From: an uncultured Pseudomonadota bacterium
GTDB taxonomy: Bacteria; Pseudomonadota; Gammaproteobacteria; Burkholderiales; SG8-39
Direction of reading: 5' to 3'
NCBI GenBank assembly: GCA_903895005.1
Contig: CAITSH010000424.1
Location: 1-8,735 of the forward strand
DNA: 8,735 nucleotides
Each line of letters starts with the position of its first letter. Position 1 is the stretch's first letter. Below are positions 1 through 7,350 of this stretch, in pieces. The notes beneath the pieces were generated by a model. The model saw only the letters and a program-made list of their open reading frames with translations, did not search any database and was not told where the DNA came from. The translations under genes and the position numbers were made by a program.

Positions 1-1
1 A

Positions 2-1018
2 CGCATGATGCTGCTCAACCTTGCCAACCCGAATGAGCAGTCGGCACGCCAGATCGCGATGATCTCCAAGTGGCTCGAACGCTGGACAGAAAAAATCTCC
101 GTGGGCAAGGAGCCAAAGTCCACTGCGCTGCCGCAACTCGCCGTGGATCTTGCCGGGTCGGCGGGGGCATCGCGCGCACCGGTGTCGGGGGCGGGCGCAC
201 GCTACATCGGCGTGGATGAACTGGGGAACAGCCTGAAAAAGCGCATCATGCTGCTGCGCAAGGGCGAGTCACCGCAGGTTCTGAAGCTTGGCGATGACTG
301 CGTACAGCCGTATTGCGAGCAAAACCTGCTGCTGCTTTACCGGCAATTATGCGAAGCCACCAACACCCGGGATCAAACCCGCAACAGCGCATCCAACCCG
401 GCAAAGGTCGCCTGCAGCATCGCGGGAATCCATCACTACATTTCCGGCCTGCCCTTCAAACAGCCGGGCAGTGCCAAGGAACTCTCCACCAAGGAGCGCC
501 AGGAAATCGCAACCTTCGGTCGCATCGCAACCCGCGCCGAAAGCGATTACAGCCAAATCCATGGTTACGCCGTGGAGCTGTGGACCGTACTAGACGAAAG
601 CCTGACCGGGCTGCGCATGACGCGTCCGGCCGAACAGCAAGGCATGCGCTTCGCTCACGCGCAACTCGTCGGCATACGACCGGCCAACAGCAGGCATTTC
701 ATGGTCGGCACGGTGCGATGGCTGCTCTCGACGAGAGACCTGGATATCAACGCCGGCGTTCGCATCACCCCGGGCGTCGTGCAGGCGGTCGCGGTCAAGC
801 CCACCGGCATCAATGCGACCGCCGAAAAATATGTCCCCGCCCTCGCACTTCCTGAAGTGGCCGCACTGCGCACCCCGGCATCGCTGATCCTGCCCACCGG
901 CTGGTTCCGCGCCAAGCGCGTCATAGAGGTCTGGCGCGAGGAGCCGCAGCAAGTCATGCTCAGCGCAATGCTCGAGCGCGGTGCCGATTTCGAGCGGGTG
1001 TCCTTCGACATCGTCTGA
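2..1018 (+). CDS. PilZ-like domain protein, first of a tandem pair (5' end outside window)
   Basis: This is a partial gene of unknown function. The frame is open from the left edge and ends at TGA 1016-1018. The ATGs at 5 and 8 are almost certainly internal: the first visible residues (RMMLLNLANP) align with residues 196-205 of the downstream paralogue (RPVLLHLAHP), so about 195 N-terminal residues lie outside the window. The rest matches the paralogue nearly end to end (about 338 versus 342 residues). Shared blocks include DDCVQPYCEQ near residue 98 (counting from the ATG at 5), IAGIHHYISGLPF near 139, and LDESLTGLRM near 196. That last block, followed by VRWLL and INAGVRITPG, resembles the D-x-S-x-x-G core and later strands of a PilZ domain. 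A typical RxxxR c-di-GMP-binding motif is not obvious just before it, so ligand binding is not established. No membrane segment is visible. Coding status is secure; the domain call is a motif reading only. Confidence 0.8.
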   Translation, partial: RMMLLNLANPNEQSARQIAMISKWLERWTEKISVGKEPKSTALPQLAVDLAGSAGASRAPVSGAGARYIGVDELGNSLKKRIMLLRKGESPQVLKLGDDCVQPYCEQNLLLLYRQLCEATNTRDQTRNSASNPAKVACSIAGIHHYISGLPFKQPGSAKELSTKERQEIATFGRIATRAESDYSQIHGYAVELWTVLDESLTGLRMTRPAEQQGMRFAHAQLVGIRPANSRHFMVGTVRWLLSTRDLDINAGVRITPGVVQAVAVKPTGINATAEKYVPALALPEVAALRTPASLILPTGWFRAKRVIEVWREEPQQVMLSAMLERGADFERVSFDIV

Positions 1019-1205
1019 CCCCTCTTTTGCAGGGGAGTGCAACGGATTCGCCGGGTAGCCGCGTCACCAAAAGTGGCACTTGTGCACATACGGATGCCGG
1101 ATACCGCGATCGAATGCCCCTGTTTGCCAAATAGTTCCTCGTCGTCCGTTATCCAGAGCGGCAGTATGCCTTCGTCATAAACACCCACTACGTCGTCATA
1201 TTCCC

Positions 1206-1221
1206 AGCCCGTTTCCGGGCT
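1206..1221 (+). other. Small hairpin abutting the ribosome binding site of the second PilZ-like gene
   Basis: AGCCCG (1206-1211) and CGGGCT (1216-1221) form a perfect 6-bp stem with a TTTC loop, two bases before the GGAGGGG ribosome binding site of the gene starting at 1233. It could influence translation initiation, or be the remnant of a weak terminator for the upstream gene, although no proper U-run follows. The hairpin is visible in the sequence; any function is speculative. Confidence 0.35.
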
Positions 1222-1232
1222 TTGGAGGGGCC

Positions 1233-2846
1233 ATGAACCAAAGCGATTTCCTCCCGGCAAGCCGTCCTTTGCTCTCTGATATCAAAAGCTGCGAAGAGTG
1301 GCTGGCGAAAGCCTACCTGTCCGATCCGCGCCAGGCCTGCCACGAACTCACGATGCTGATCGAGTCGCTCGAAGAGGCGCCACCACGGCATATTGCCTAT
1401 CTGGACATCCTGGAACGGCTGCGCAAACCGCTCGCCGCGGCGCAGGAAGAACTGGCGAAAAAATTTCTCGCCAAACCACTGCCACTGGGCCACCTGGAAA
1501 ATGCCGCGTTTGAGCAAAGCTACGATTTATGGCGCGCTGTCATGCGCGGCTACAGCCGGCTGTTCCGCGCCGCCCTCAAAGGGACGCATCCGGAACTTGC
1601 CGGCCGCCTGCCACTGCTGTGTCAGCGCTCGATCGAAGCCACGGGCGAACTGCTCGCCACATTCTGGCTGGCGCGCCGCGAGGTCGATCCGGACCTTTGG
1701 CAGCTCCTGCACGAACTCTACGCGGACGCGGAATCGCGCGGCTTTGCCGACCTCAACATCAACGCGGTCGTCGGCAACACTGCGGTCGCGATAAAAAGCT
1801 GTACCTCGACCTACATACGCCCGGTACTGCTTCATCTGGCCCACCCTTTCGCGATGTCCGGCCGCGAATTCATGCTGACACGCCGCTGGGCGTACCGCTG
1901 GTCGCACAAGCCGCGCATTGTCAAAACAGTGGAAAAAGGCGGCGCCTACGGCCTTGATTTGAGCGACGGCGAAGGCCCGGACTGGGTGGCCGCACCCGAC
2001 ACCCCGGCGGCTGTGAACTCGCCGCGCCGCTACATCGACATGAGTGAACTCACCCGCAGCCTCAAGGGCCGCCAGCGGCTGCTTGCAGACGGTGCCATGC
2101 CGGCCGAGCTTGGCTTTGGCGCCGACTGCGTGCAGCCGACCTGCGGCGAGTTACTCGCCCAGTTGGTGCGTGCTTGGACGGATGCACCCAGGGCACGACA
2201 ATTCCCGCGCCGCCAGCAGGTGGCGCCAACGGAACTGGTGAGCGGATTCGCGGCGATTCATTTTGCAATCAGCGGCAAGCCCTTCGAGTCCGGACTCAAG
2301 CAATGGGACTACACACGCCGCGATGCCGAACACCTGCACATTTTCCAGCATGCCCCGGGCCTGGCCGAAAAATCGGCAGCCATGGCCCAAACGGCTCCAC
2401 TCTTCGAGCAATGGGAAACGCTGGACGAAAGTGCGACCGGATTCCGGATGAGCCGCAAGGGACCGGGCGCCCGGTTGCAACACCGCCAATTGGTCGCACT
2501 ACGACCCCAGGGCGCGAAACGCCTGATCCTCGCCGAAGTACGCTGGCTGGTGGCCGGGCATGACAGTTCAATCGCCGTTGGCGCAAAGGCGCTGCCTGGC
2601 ATCGCCCGCGCTTGCAGCGTGCGCGTCAACACCGAGGATCCTTCAAACAAGCAGGCCTTCTCGCAGGCGTTTCTACTGCCCGTAGCACCGAGCCTCGCCC
2701 CCAGCCTGGTCCTGCCCGCCGGTTGGTACCAGAACGGGCGCGAAATCGAATTACGCGTTGAAGAGGACCGTTTCATTGTCAGCCTGTTCGGCCTGCTCGA
2801 TCGCGGGAACGACTATGACCGAGCCAACTTCACCGCACGCGGCTAA
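1233..2846 (+). CDS. PilZ-like domain protein, second of a tandem pair
   Basis: This is a complete 537-aa protein of unknown function. The start at ATG 1233 is chosen because a strong ribosome binding site (GGAGGGG, 1224-1230) lies just upstream. The same frame opens earlier at ATG 1080, but those extra 51 codons have no such site and read as non-conserved leader. Residues 1-190 are mostly helical-looking and have no counterpart visible in the window. Residues 196-537 are paralogous to the gene upstream, sharing ADCVQPTC (297-304), FAAIHFAISGKPF (339-351), LDESATGFRM (397-406), VRWLV and a C-terminal LPAGWYQNGR block. The stretch from about 396 to 460 resembles a PilZ domain (D-x-S-x-x-G, then a strand ending IAVGAKALPG), but lacks a clear RxxxR just upstream. 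No signal peptide or membrane helix is seen, so a cytoplasmic location is likely. The gene is separated from its upstream paralogue by 214 bp and converges on phoR with a 36-bp gap. A c-di-GMP-linked role is inference only. Confidence 0.85.
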   Translation: MNQSDFLPASRPLLSDIKSCEEWLAKAYLSDPRQACHELTMLIESLEEAPPRHIAYLDILERLRKPLAAAQEELAKKFLAKPLPLGHLENAAFEQSYDLWRAVMRGYSRLFRAALKGTHPELAGRLPLLCQRSIEATGELLATFWLARREVDPDLWQLLHELYADAESRGFADLNINAVVGNTAVAIKSCTSTYIRPVLLHLAHPFAMSGREFMLTRRWAYRWSHKPRIVKTVEKGGAYGLDLSDGEGPDWVAAPDTPAAVNSPRRYIDMSELTRSLKGRQRLLADGAMPAELGFGADCVQPTCGELLAQLVRAWTDAPRARQFPRRQQVAPTELVSGFAAIHFAISGKPFESGLKQWDYTRRDAEHLHIFQHAPGLAEKSAAMAQTAPLFEQWETLDESATGFRMSRKGPGARLQHRQLVALRPQGAKRLILAEVRWLVAGHDSSIAVGAKALPGIARACSVRVNTEDPSNKQAFSQAFLLPVAPSLAPSLVLPAGWYQNGREIELRVEEDRFIVSLFGLLDRGNDYDRANFTARG

Positions 2847-2882
2847 AACCGCAAACGGCAGAGGGGACTGCGTGACTTTCGC

Positions 2883-4202
2883 TTACGCGGCAGCGGCCGT
2901 TGCGTCCGCCCTGAAACGGCGAACAGGAAACACGGCGGAGAAAGTCGAGCCCTCACCGGGCACGCTACGAATTTCCAGCGCCCCCTGGTGCCGTGTCAGG
3001 ACATGCTTGACGATGGCCAGTCCAAGCCCGGTTCCGCCGGTTTCGCGCGAGCGGCTCGAATCGACCCGGTAAAAGCGTTCGGTCAGTCTGGGAATGTGGC
3101 GCGCATCGATCCCGATGCCGCTATCGCGCACGGCAAACACACCCTCCCCGGCGCGAAGGCTCCACGAAACGTGGATCGCGCCCTCCTTCGGGGTATAGCG
3201 GATGGCATTGCTGATCAGATTCCCGAAAGCAGAGCGGAGCTCCTGCTCGTTGCCTTCGAGCCAGCCTGGAACCAGTTCGCCAACGCTGATGATGTGCCTG
3301 CCGCCTGACAGGGCGCGCGCCTCCTCGACCAGCGATTCCAGAAGCCGCGCCATATTGATCGGTACCTCGCTGGTCGGCGAAGCACTGGACTCGAGCGCCG
3401 AGAGCGTCAGCAAGTCCTCGATCAGGTGCTGCATCCGCTCGCTCTGTTGACGCATGATTTCGATGACCTGCCTGCCGCGGGCGTCGTCCAGGGCCACCTT
3501 GCCATCGGCGAGGGTCTCGAGAAACCCGCTTACCACCGTGATCGGCGTCTTCAGTTCATGCGAAACATTGGCGACAAAGTCGCGCCGCATGATTTCCAGC
3601 TTTTCCGCCTGTGTGATATCGCGTGAGAGCAGCAGCTTCTGGTCCTGGCCGTAGGGCACCACCCGCACCGAAAACACCAAGGCCTCTCCCCGCTGCAGGC
3701 GCATCATGAGCGGTTCGGAAAAATCCCCCGCCTTCATGTATTGCACGAAATCGGGCTGGCGCACGAGGTTGACGATGGGCTGGCCGGCGTCTTTTGCGAT
3801 GTTCAGGCTGTAGTCGCGCTCGGCGATCGGGTTGCACCACTCGATACGATCGTCGGCATTGAGCACGATCACACCATCCGGCAGCGCCTGCCCGGCCTTG
3901 CGAAAGCGCGCCAGCGTGCCGGTCAGCCGCTGCTGCTGCTGGTTTGATGCGCGAACAAATTTGTACAGCGCCGTGAACACGTGCTCCCACACACCCGTGC
4001 CTTGCGGCACCGCCAGCGACTGTGGGTTTTTGAGCCAGGCCACCAACGCACGTAGGTTGGAGATATGCCGGGCCAGCAACCAGCCAAATCCCGCAACAAC
4101 GATTGCAATCGCTGAAACATGTCCGGATGCAAACCAGGCCACGAGCGCGAGAACGAATGTCACGCCCAGGATTGCGGATGTACGCAGCCAGATGCTGTTC
4201 AT
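2883..4202 (-). CDS. phoR: Phosphate regulon sensor histidine kinase PhoR
   Basis: This 439-aa inner-membrane sensor kinase autophosphorylates under phosphate limitation and passes the phosphate to PhoB. Two hydrophobic segments lie at about residues 8-25 and 29-45 with almost no periplasmic loop, as is usual for PhoR. A linker and a PAS-like domain follow (about 95-195). The HisKA box FVANVSHELKTP has the phosphoacceptor His at 215. The ATPase domain shows the N box GNLISNAIRYTP (N328, N332), the G1 box DSGIGI (360-365), the F box ERFYRVD and the G2 box GGTGLGLAIVKH (389-400). All catalytic motifs are intact and the length is normal for the family. The start at 4202 is supported by a GGACGGGG stretch just upstream. 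It lies 103 bp after phoB on the same strand, but with a terminator-like hairpin between them. The phoB neighbour makes PhoR a safer call than a generic sensor kinase. Confidence 0.93.
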   Translation of the reverse strand: MNSIWLRTSAILGVTFVLALVAWFASGHVSAIAIVVAGFGWLLARHISNLRALVAWLKNPQSLAVPQGTGVWEHVFTALYKFVRASNQQQQRLTGTLARFRKAGQALPDGVIVLNADDRIEWCNPIAERDYSLNIAKDAGQPIVNLVRQPDFVQYMKAGDFSEPLMMRLQRGEALVFSVRVVPYGQDQKLLLSRDITQAEKLEIMRRDFVANVSHELKTPITVVSGFLETLADGKVALDDARGRQVIEIMRQQSERMQHLIEDLLTLSALESSASPTSEVPINMARLLESLVEEARALSGGRHIISVGELVPGWLEGNEQELRSAFGNLISNAIRYTPKEGAIHVSWSLRAGEGVFAVRDSGIGIDARHIPRLTERFYRVDSSRSRETGGTGLGLAIVKHVLTRHQGALEIRSVPGEGSTFSAVFPVRRFRADATAAAA

Positions 4203-4254
4203 GTCCCCGTCCGCAATGCACGCATACGCGCCCGTGGCGGCGGCGCTGGTGCCA

Positions 4255-4288
4255 GAAAAGAAAAATGGCCGGTCATGCCGGCCATTTT
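4255..4288 (-). terminator. Rho-independent terminator-like hairpin between phoB and phoR
   Basis: A perfect 11-bp inverted repeat (AAAATGGCCGG at 4262-4272 and CCGGCCATTTT at 4278-4288) encloses a 5-nt loop. Read on the minus strand, the stem is followed by T-rich sequence (TTTTTCTTTT across 4265-4256), which fits termination of phoB transcripts. It begins 18 bp past the phoB stop and ends about 50 bp before the phoR start. It probably reduces, rather than abolishes, phoR expression from the phoB promoter. The opposite strand has a poorer T-run. Confidence 0.75.
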
Positions 4289-4305
4289 ACTCTTTGCGGC
4301 GACGC

Positions 4306-4995
4306 TCAATCACCATCAGCCAGGCGGTAGCCGCTGCCCCGCACGGTTTGCACCAGACGGTCGTGTCCCGATGGCTCCAGTGACTTGCGCAGGCGCCGGA
4401 TATGGACATCCACCGTACGCTCTTCGACAAACACGTGATCGCCCCAGACCTGGTCAAGCAGTTGAGCACGACTGTGCACGCGCTCGGTGTGGGTCATTAG
4501 AAAATGCAGCAAACGAAATTCGGTCGGGCCGAGCTCAAGCGGCGTGCCGCCGCCGCTAACGCGATGGGTCGCCGGATCAAGACGCAGCCCGGCGATTTCG
4601 ACCGGCTCGTCGGTGAGCTGCGGCGCACGCCGGCGCAACACGGCCTTGATGCGTGCAAGCAGCTCCCGCGGGGAAAACGGCTTGGTGACAAAGTCATCGG
4701 CACCCGCTTCAAGACCCACCACTTTGTCCTGCTCGGTGCCACGCGCGGTCAGCATGATGATCGGGATGGTCTTGGTCCGCTCATCGTCGCGCAGCGAGCG
4801 CGCGAACATCACGCCCGATTGTCCCGGCAACATCCAGTCAAGCAACACCAGATCAGGCAGGGCGTGGCGCACCAGGTTTTGCGCATGTTCCGCATCCTTG
4901 GCGCGCAGCACACGGTGACCGGCGTGTTCGAGATTGAGCGCGATCAGTTCCTGGATCGCCGGCTCGTCTTCAACCACCAGAATATTGGCGGACAT
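4306..4995 (-). CDS. phoB: Phosphate regulon response regulator PhoB
   Basis: This 229-aa OmpR/PhoB-family transcription factor is phosphorylated by PhoR and activates phosphate-starvation genes. The receiver domain (about 4-120) has the acidic pair E9/D10, phosphoacceptor D53 in LLDWMLPG, T83 in the MLTARG switch and K105 in TKPFSPREL. The winged-helix DNA-binding domain (about 132-227) carries [15 protein letters not shown], the [14 protein letters not shown] recognition-helix region and the closing RGSGYRL wing. Length and motifs match PhoB closely. The start [12 protein letters not shown] is the expected N-terminus, although the ribosome binding site is weak (GGA about 10 bases upstream). 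A Pho box and -10 lie directly upstream, which supports both the identity and autoregulation. phoR follows on the same strand. Confidence 0.95.
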   Translation of the reverse strand: MSANILVVEDEPAIQELIALNLEHAGHRVLRAKDAEHAQNLVRHALPDLVLLDWMLPGQSGVMFARSLRDDERTKTIPIIMLTARGTEQDKVVGLEAGADDFVTKPFSPRELLARIKAVLRRRAPQLTDEPVEIAGLRLDPATHRVSGGGTPLELGPTEFRLLHFLMTHTERVHSRAQLLDQVWGDHVFVEERTVDVHIRRLRKSLEPSGHDRLVQTVRGSGYRLADGD

Positions 4996-5023
4996 GGGGG
5001 AATCCGGTTATTAACTTGTGACG

Positions 5024-5057
5024 ATTCTACGAAACGCACATGACAGCCACATGACAC
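5024..5057 (-). promoter_or_regulatory. phoB promoter with Pho box
   Basis: On the minus strand, two perfect TGTCAT copies (5056-5051 and 5045-5040) are spaced exactly 11 bp start to start, the hallmark of a Pho box. TAGAAT (5029-5024), a good -10, begins 10 bp after the second repeat. This is the classic arrangement in which PhoB replaces the -35 contact. The -10 lies 28 bp before the phoB start codon, giving a short leader. Weaker TGAC-like echoes occur at further 11-bp steps towards phoB. PhoB autoregulation follows from known Pho promoters; the exact transcription start is inferred. Confidence 0.82.
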
Positions 5058-5110
5058 CTACCATCCTTTTCCCGGACTGCAACTGACATCGTGCTTGCAG
5101 GCGGACACGC

Positions 5111-5116
5111 TATGAT
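5111..5116 (+). promoter_or_regulatory. Possible -10 element for the DUF971-ubiE cluster
   Basis: TATGAT, 44 bp before the start codon at 5160, is a good -10 match in the divergent phoB/DUF971 intergenic region. No convincing -35 sits at 16-18 bp upstream; TTGCAG (5095-5100) is too close and CTGACA (5083-5088) too far. This is a weak call, made mainly from position. Confidence 0.25.
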
Positions 5117-5159
5117 AGGCGCTTGTACGCACACCCAGTAAGCCTAATAAGGACTCTAA

Positions 5160-5567
5160 ATGGCCGGTTTGGTCAAAGATTCGCCGATTCCGACGGAAAT
5201 CAAGCTGCATCAGGCCTCAAAAGTGATGGAAATCGCCTTTTCCGACGGCAAGAGCTTCCGCCTCGGCTACGAATTCCTGCGCGTTCACTCGCCTTCGGCC
5301 GAGGTGCGCGGCCACGGGCCCGGGCAGGAAACGCTGCAGACCGGGAAAATGAACGTTGGCATCACTGCCCTGGACCCGGTCGGGAGCTACGCGGTACAGC
5401 CCCATTTTTCCGACGGACACGCTACCGGTATTTACTCCTGGGATTACCTCTACGAGCTCGGGACCAACCAGGACAGCCTGTGGCAGCAATACCTCAAGCG
5501 CCTGGCGGAAGCCGGGGGCAGCCGCGAAATCGATACCACGGTCAAACCGGTGCTGCACGGGCATTGA
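5160..5567 (+). CDS. DUF971 family protein (gamma-butyrobetaine hydroxylase-like N-terminal domain)
   Basis: This is a 135-aa small cytoplasmic protein. It shows the family signature: a strand-rich N-terminus with EIAFSDGKSFRLGYEFLRV (24-42), then SYAVQPHFSDGHATGIYSW (76-94) and DYLYELG (95-101). The same fold forms the N-terminal domain of gamma-butyrobetaine hydroxylases; the free-standing version has no catalytic domain. Its precise role is not established, though the family is linked to metal or Fe-S handling. The start is well supported by AAGGA (5149-5153), seven bases upstream. It is first in a run with ubiE (10-bp gap) and a Tim44-like gene, an order I recall as recurrent in betaproteobacteria. 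This suggests co-expression with quinone biosynthesis. It is divergent from phoB. Confidence 0.87.
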   Translation: MAGLVKDSPIPTEIKLHQASKVMEIAFSDGKSFRLGYEFLRVHSPSAEVRGHGPGQETLQTGKMNVGITALDPVGSYAVQPHFSDGHATGIYSWDYLYELGTNQDSLWQQYLKRLAEAGGSREIDTTVKPVLHGH

Positions 5568-5577
5568 GCGTTAAAAC

Positions 5578-6312
5578 ATGAGCGAACAAACCCATTTCGG
5601 CTTCAAAACGGTCGACGAGCGCGACAAGGCGAAAAAAGTCGCCGAGGTTTTTGATTCAGTCGCCGGCAAATACGACCTGATGAACGACCTGATGTCAGGC
5701 GGCCTGCACCGGCTTTGGAAAGCGCGCGCCATCGCGCAAAGCGGGGTCAGGGAAGGCAGTCGGGTGCTCGATGTCGCCGGGGGTTCCGGCGACCTGTCGC
5801 GCGCATTCGCCGTGCGCGCCGGCAAAACCGGTCAGGTTTGGCTCACCGATATCAACGGCAGCATGCTCACGGTGGGTCGCAACCGCATGCTCGATGACGG
5901 CAAGATCGCCCCGGCGGTACAGTGCGACGCCGAACACCTGCCTTTCCCGGACAACTACTTCGATTGCGTCAGCGTTGCTTTCGGCCTGCGCAACATGACC
6001 CACAAAGAGTCCGCCCTGGCGGAAATGACCCGGGTGCTGCGCCCCGGCGGTCGCCTCCTGGTGCTCGAATTCTCCAAGGTCTGGAAACGACTGGAAAAAG
6101 CCTACGACTGGTATTCGTTCACGGCCCTGCCATGGCTGGGGCGCAAGATCGCCTCCGACGAGGCCAGTTACCGTTACCTTGCCGAGTCGATCCGCATGCA
6201 TCCTGACCAGGAAACATTGAAATTGATGATGGAACGCGCAGGACTGGAAGATGTCACATACAATGATCTGAGTGCAGGGGTTGTGGCACTGCATAAGGGT
6301 TTCAAATACTGA
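5578..6312 (+). CDS. ubiE: Ubiquinone/menaquinone biosynthesis C-methyltransferase UbiE
   Basis: This 244-aa class I SAM-dependent methyltransferase C-methylates the benzoquinol ring in ubiquinone synthesis, and demethylmenaquinol where menaquinone is made. The N-terminus [20 protein letters not shown] and the [20 protein letters not shown] block (28-47) are family hallmarks. SAM motif I is [10 protein letters not shown] (63-72). Next come [13 protein letters not shown] (117-129), FGLRNM (135-140), [15 protein letters not shown] (153-167) and a C-terminal [12 protein letters not shown]. The length is typical and all motifs are intact. It starts 10 bp after the DUF971 stop, so it is probably co-transcribed and perhaps translationally linked, since its own ribosome binding site is weak. 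Confidence 0.96.
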   Translation: MSEQTHFGFKTVDERDKAKKVAEVFDSVAGKYDLMNDLMSGGLHRLWKARAIAQSGVREGSRVLDVAGGSGDLSRAFAVRAGKTGQVWLTDINGSMLTVGRNRMLDDGKIAPAVQCDAEHLPFPDNYFDCVSVAFGLRNMTHKESALAEMTRVLRPGGRLLVLEFSKVWKRLEKAYDWYSFTALPWLGRKIASDEASYRYLAESIRMHPDQETLKLMMERAGLEDVTYNDLSAGVVALHKGFKY

Positions 6313-6403
6313 CGGGTTTCCGGTCTTCAGGCATCCGGTACTGGTAAAACGGTAACAATGAACCCATATAAGAGCAGCACTTTCCGAAAGAATAGGAACC
6401 GAA

Positions 6404-7300
6404 ATGAAAACATGGATCATGATCGCGCTCACCCTGATGGTGGGCATCGGTCTTTCACCGATGGACGCTGAAGCGGCCAAACGCCTGGGTGGCGGCGGAA
6501 GTACCGGCATGCAGCGCCAGAGCATTGCACCTTCAAAGCCGTCCGCCCCTGCGCAGAACGCAGCGGCTCCCGCCGCACCTGCGGCCGCACCCGCGGCGCC
6601 CGCACCTGCCGGCAACCGCTGGCTCGGTCCTCTCGCCGGCCTTGCCGCCGGCGTCGGCCTGGGCTACCTGTTCTCGCAGGGTGGATTCGGCGGCATGGGC
6701 GGCATTCTCAGCAGCCTGCTGATCGGCCTGCTTGTCGCCGGCGGCGTCATGTTGTTGATGCGCATGTTCATAAAGCCGCGCGCGCAAATGCAACCCGCCG
6801 GCCCGACCAGCTACGGCATGATGGGCCAGGAAACTGTTGCCGCCCCCCCTCCCTCGCAGCAAACCGGGATGGTCGGTGGTGCGGGTGGCCCCGACTTCCG
6901 CAGCCAGTTCCAGCCGAACATTCCCGCCGGCTTTGACGCCGTGGGCTTCGTAAAGCAGGCCAAGCTGTCCTTCATGAACCTGCAAAAAGCCAACGACACC
7001 GGCGATCTCGACACGCTGCGCGACATGAGCACCGACGAGATGTTCACGCTGTTCAAGTCACAGATAGACTCGCGCTTTGGCGTGAAGCAGCGCACCGAGG
7101 TGGTCACCCTCGCCGCCGATCTGCTTGAAGTGGTCACCGAGAACGCCGTACATGTCGCCAGCGTGCGCTTTGCCGGCATGATCAAGGAAGATGGCGAAAC
7201 GATTGCCTCGCCCTTCGAAGAGGTCTGGAACCTGCAAAAACCGGTCTCCGGTGGCGCAGGCTGGATGCTCGCCGGCATTCAGCAGGTCGCAGCGGCCTGA
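6404..7300 (+). CDS. Tim44-like domain protein, exported or membrane-anchored
   Basis: This is a 298-aa protein. A signal peptide is likely at residues 1-24 (Lys at position 2, a hydrophobic core IMIALTLMVGIGL, and a probable cut after AEA). An Ala/Pro-rich low-complexity linker (about 48-70) follows, then two glycine-rich hydrophobic segments (about 74-90 and 100-122), then a second flexible stretch. The C-terminal domain (about 174-298) fits the Tim44-like/MRPL45 fold: FVKQAKLSFMNLQKANDTGD, LRDMSTDEMF and EVWNLQKP. The eukaryotic fold serves inner-membrane protein import; the bacterial role is not established. The start is supported by AGGAA seven bases upstream. It lies 91 bp after ubiE with no terminator seen between them. 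TATAAG at 6367-6372 could be a -10 of a separate promoter, but it lacks a -35. A strong terminator follows. Confidence 0.85.
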   Translation: MKTWIMIALTLMVGIGLSPMDAEAAKRLGGGGSTGMQRQSIAPSKPSAPAQNAAAPAAPAAAPAAPAPAGNRWLGPLAGLAAGVGLGYLFSQGGFGGMGGILSSLLIGLLVAGGVMLLMRMFIKPRAQMQPAGPTSYGMMGQETVAAPPPSQQTGMVGGAGGPDFRSQFQPNIPAGFDAVGFVKQAKLSFMNLQKANDTGDLDTLRDMSTDEMFTLFKSQIDSRFGVKQRTEVVTLAADLLEVVTENAVHVASVRFAGMIKEDGETIASPFEEVWNLQKPVSGGAGWMLAGIQQVAAA

Positions 7301-7319
7301 TTTACGGCTGTCGCAGCAC

Positions 7320-7350
7320 ACAAGGCCGCCTCCGGGCGGCCTTGTTGTTT
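7320..7350 (+). terminator. Rho-independent terminator after the Tim44-like gene
   Basis: ACAAGGCCGCC (7320-7330) and GGCGGCCTTGT (7335-7345) form a perfect 11-bp stem with a TCCG tetraloop, followed by a T-rich tail (TTGTTT, 7345-7350). It lies 20 bp past the stop codon and closes the DUF971-ubiE-Tim44 cluster. Confidence 0.88.

Noticed and set aside
1080..1232. N-terminal extension of the second PilZ-like protein from ATG 1080
   Set aside because: The extension has no good ribosome binding site and reads as Cys/Arg/Pro-rich non-domain sequence, whereas ATG 1233 has a strong site at ideal spacing.
655..1260. A 201-codon minus-strand open frame spanning the end of the first PilZ-like gene and the spacer
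   Set aside because: Most of it is antisense to a gene confirmed by paralogy, and its protein shows no recognisable domain.
4119..4559. A 146-codon plus-strand open frame across the phoB/phoR gap
   Set aside because: It is antisense to phoB and phoR and crosses the terminator; its composition is that of a reverse-strand shadow.
5695..6615. A 306-codon open frame on the minus strand over ubiE and the Tim44-like gene
   Set aside because: It lies antisense to two well-recognised genes, has low-complexity Ala/Gly content and resembles no family. It is a shadow of high GC coding sequence.
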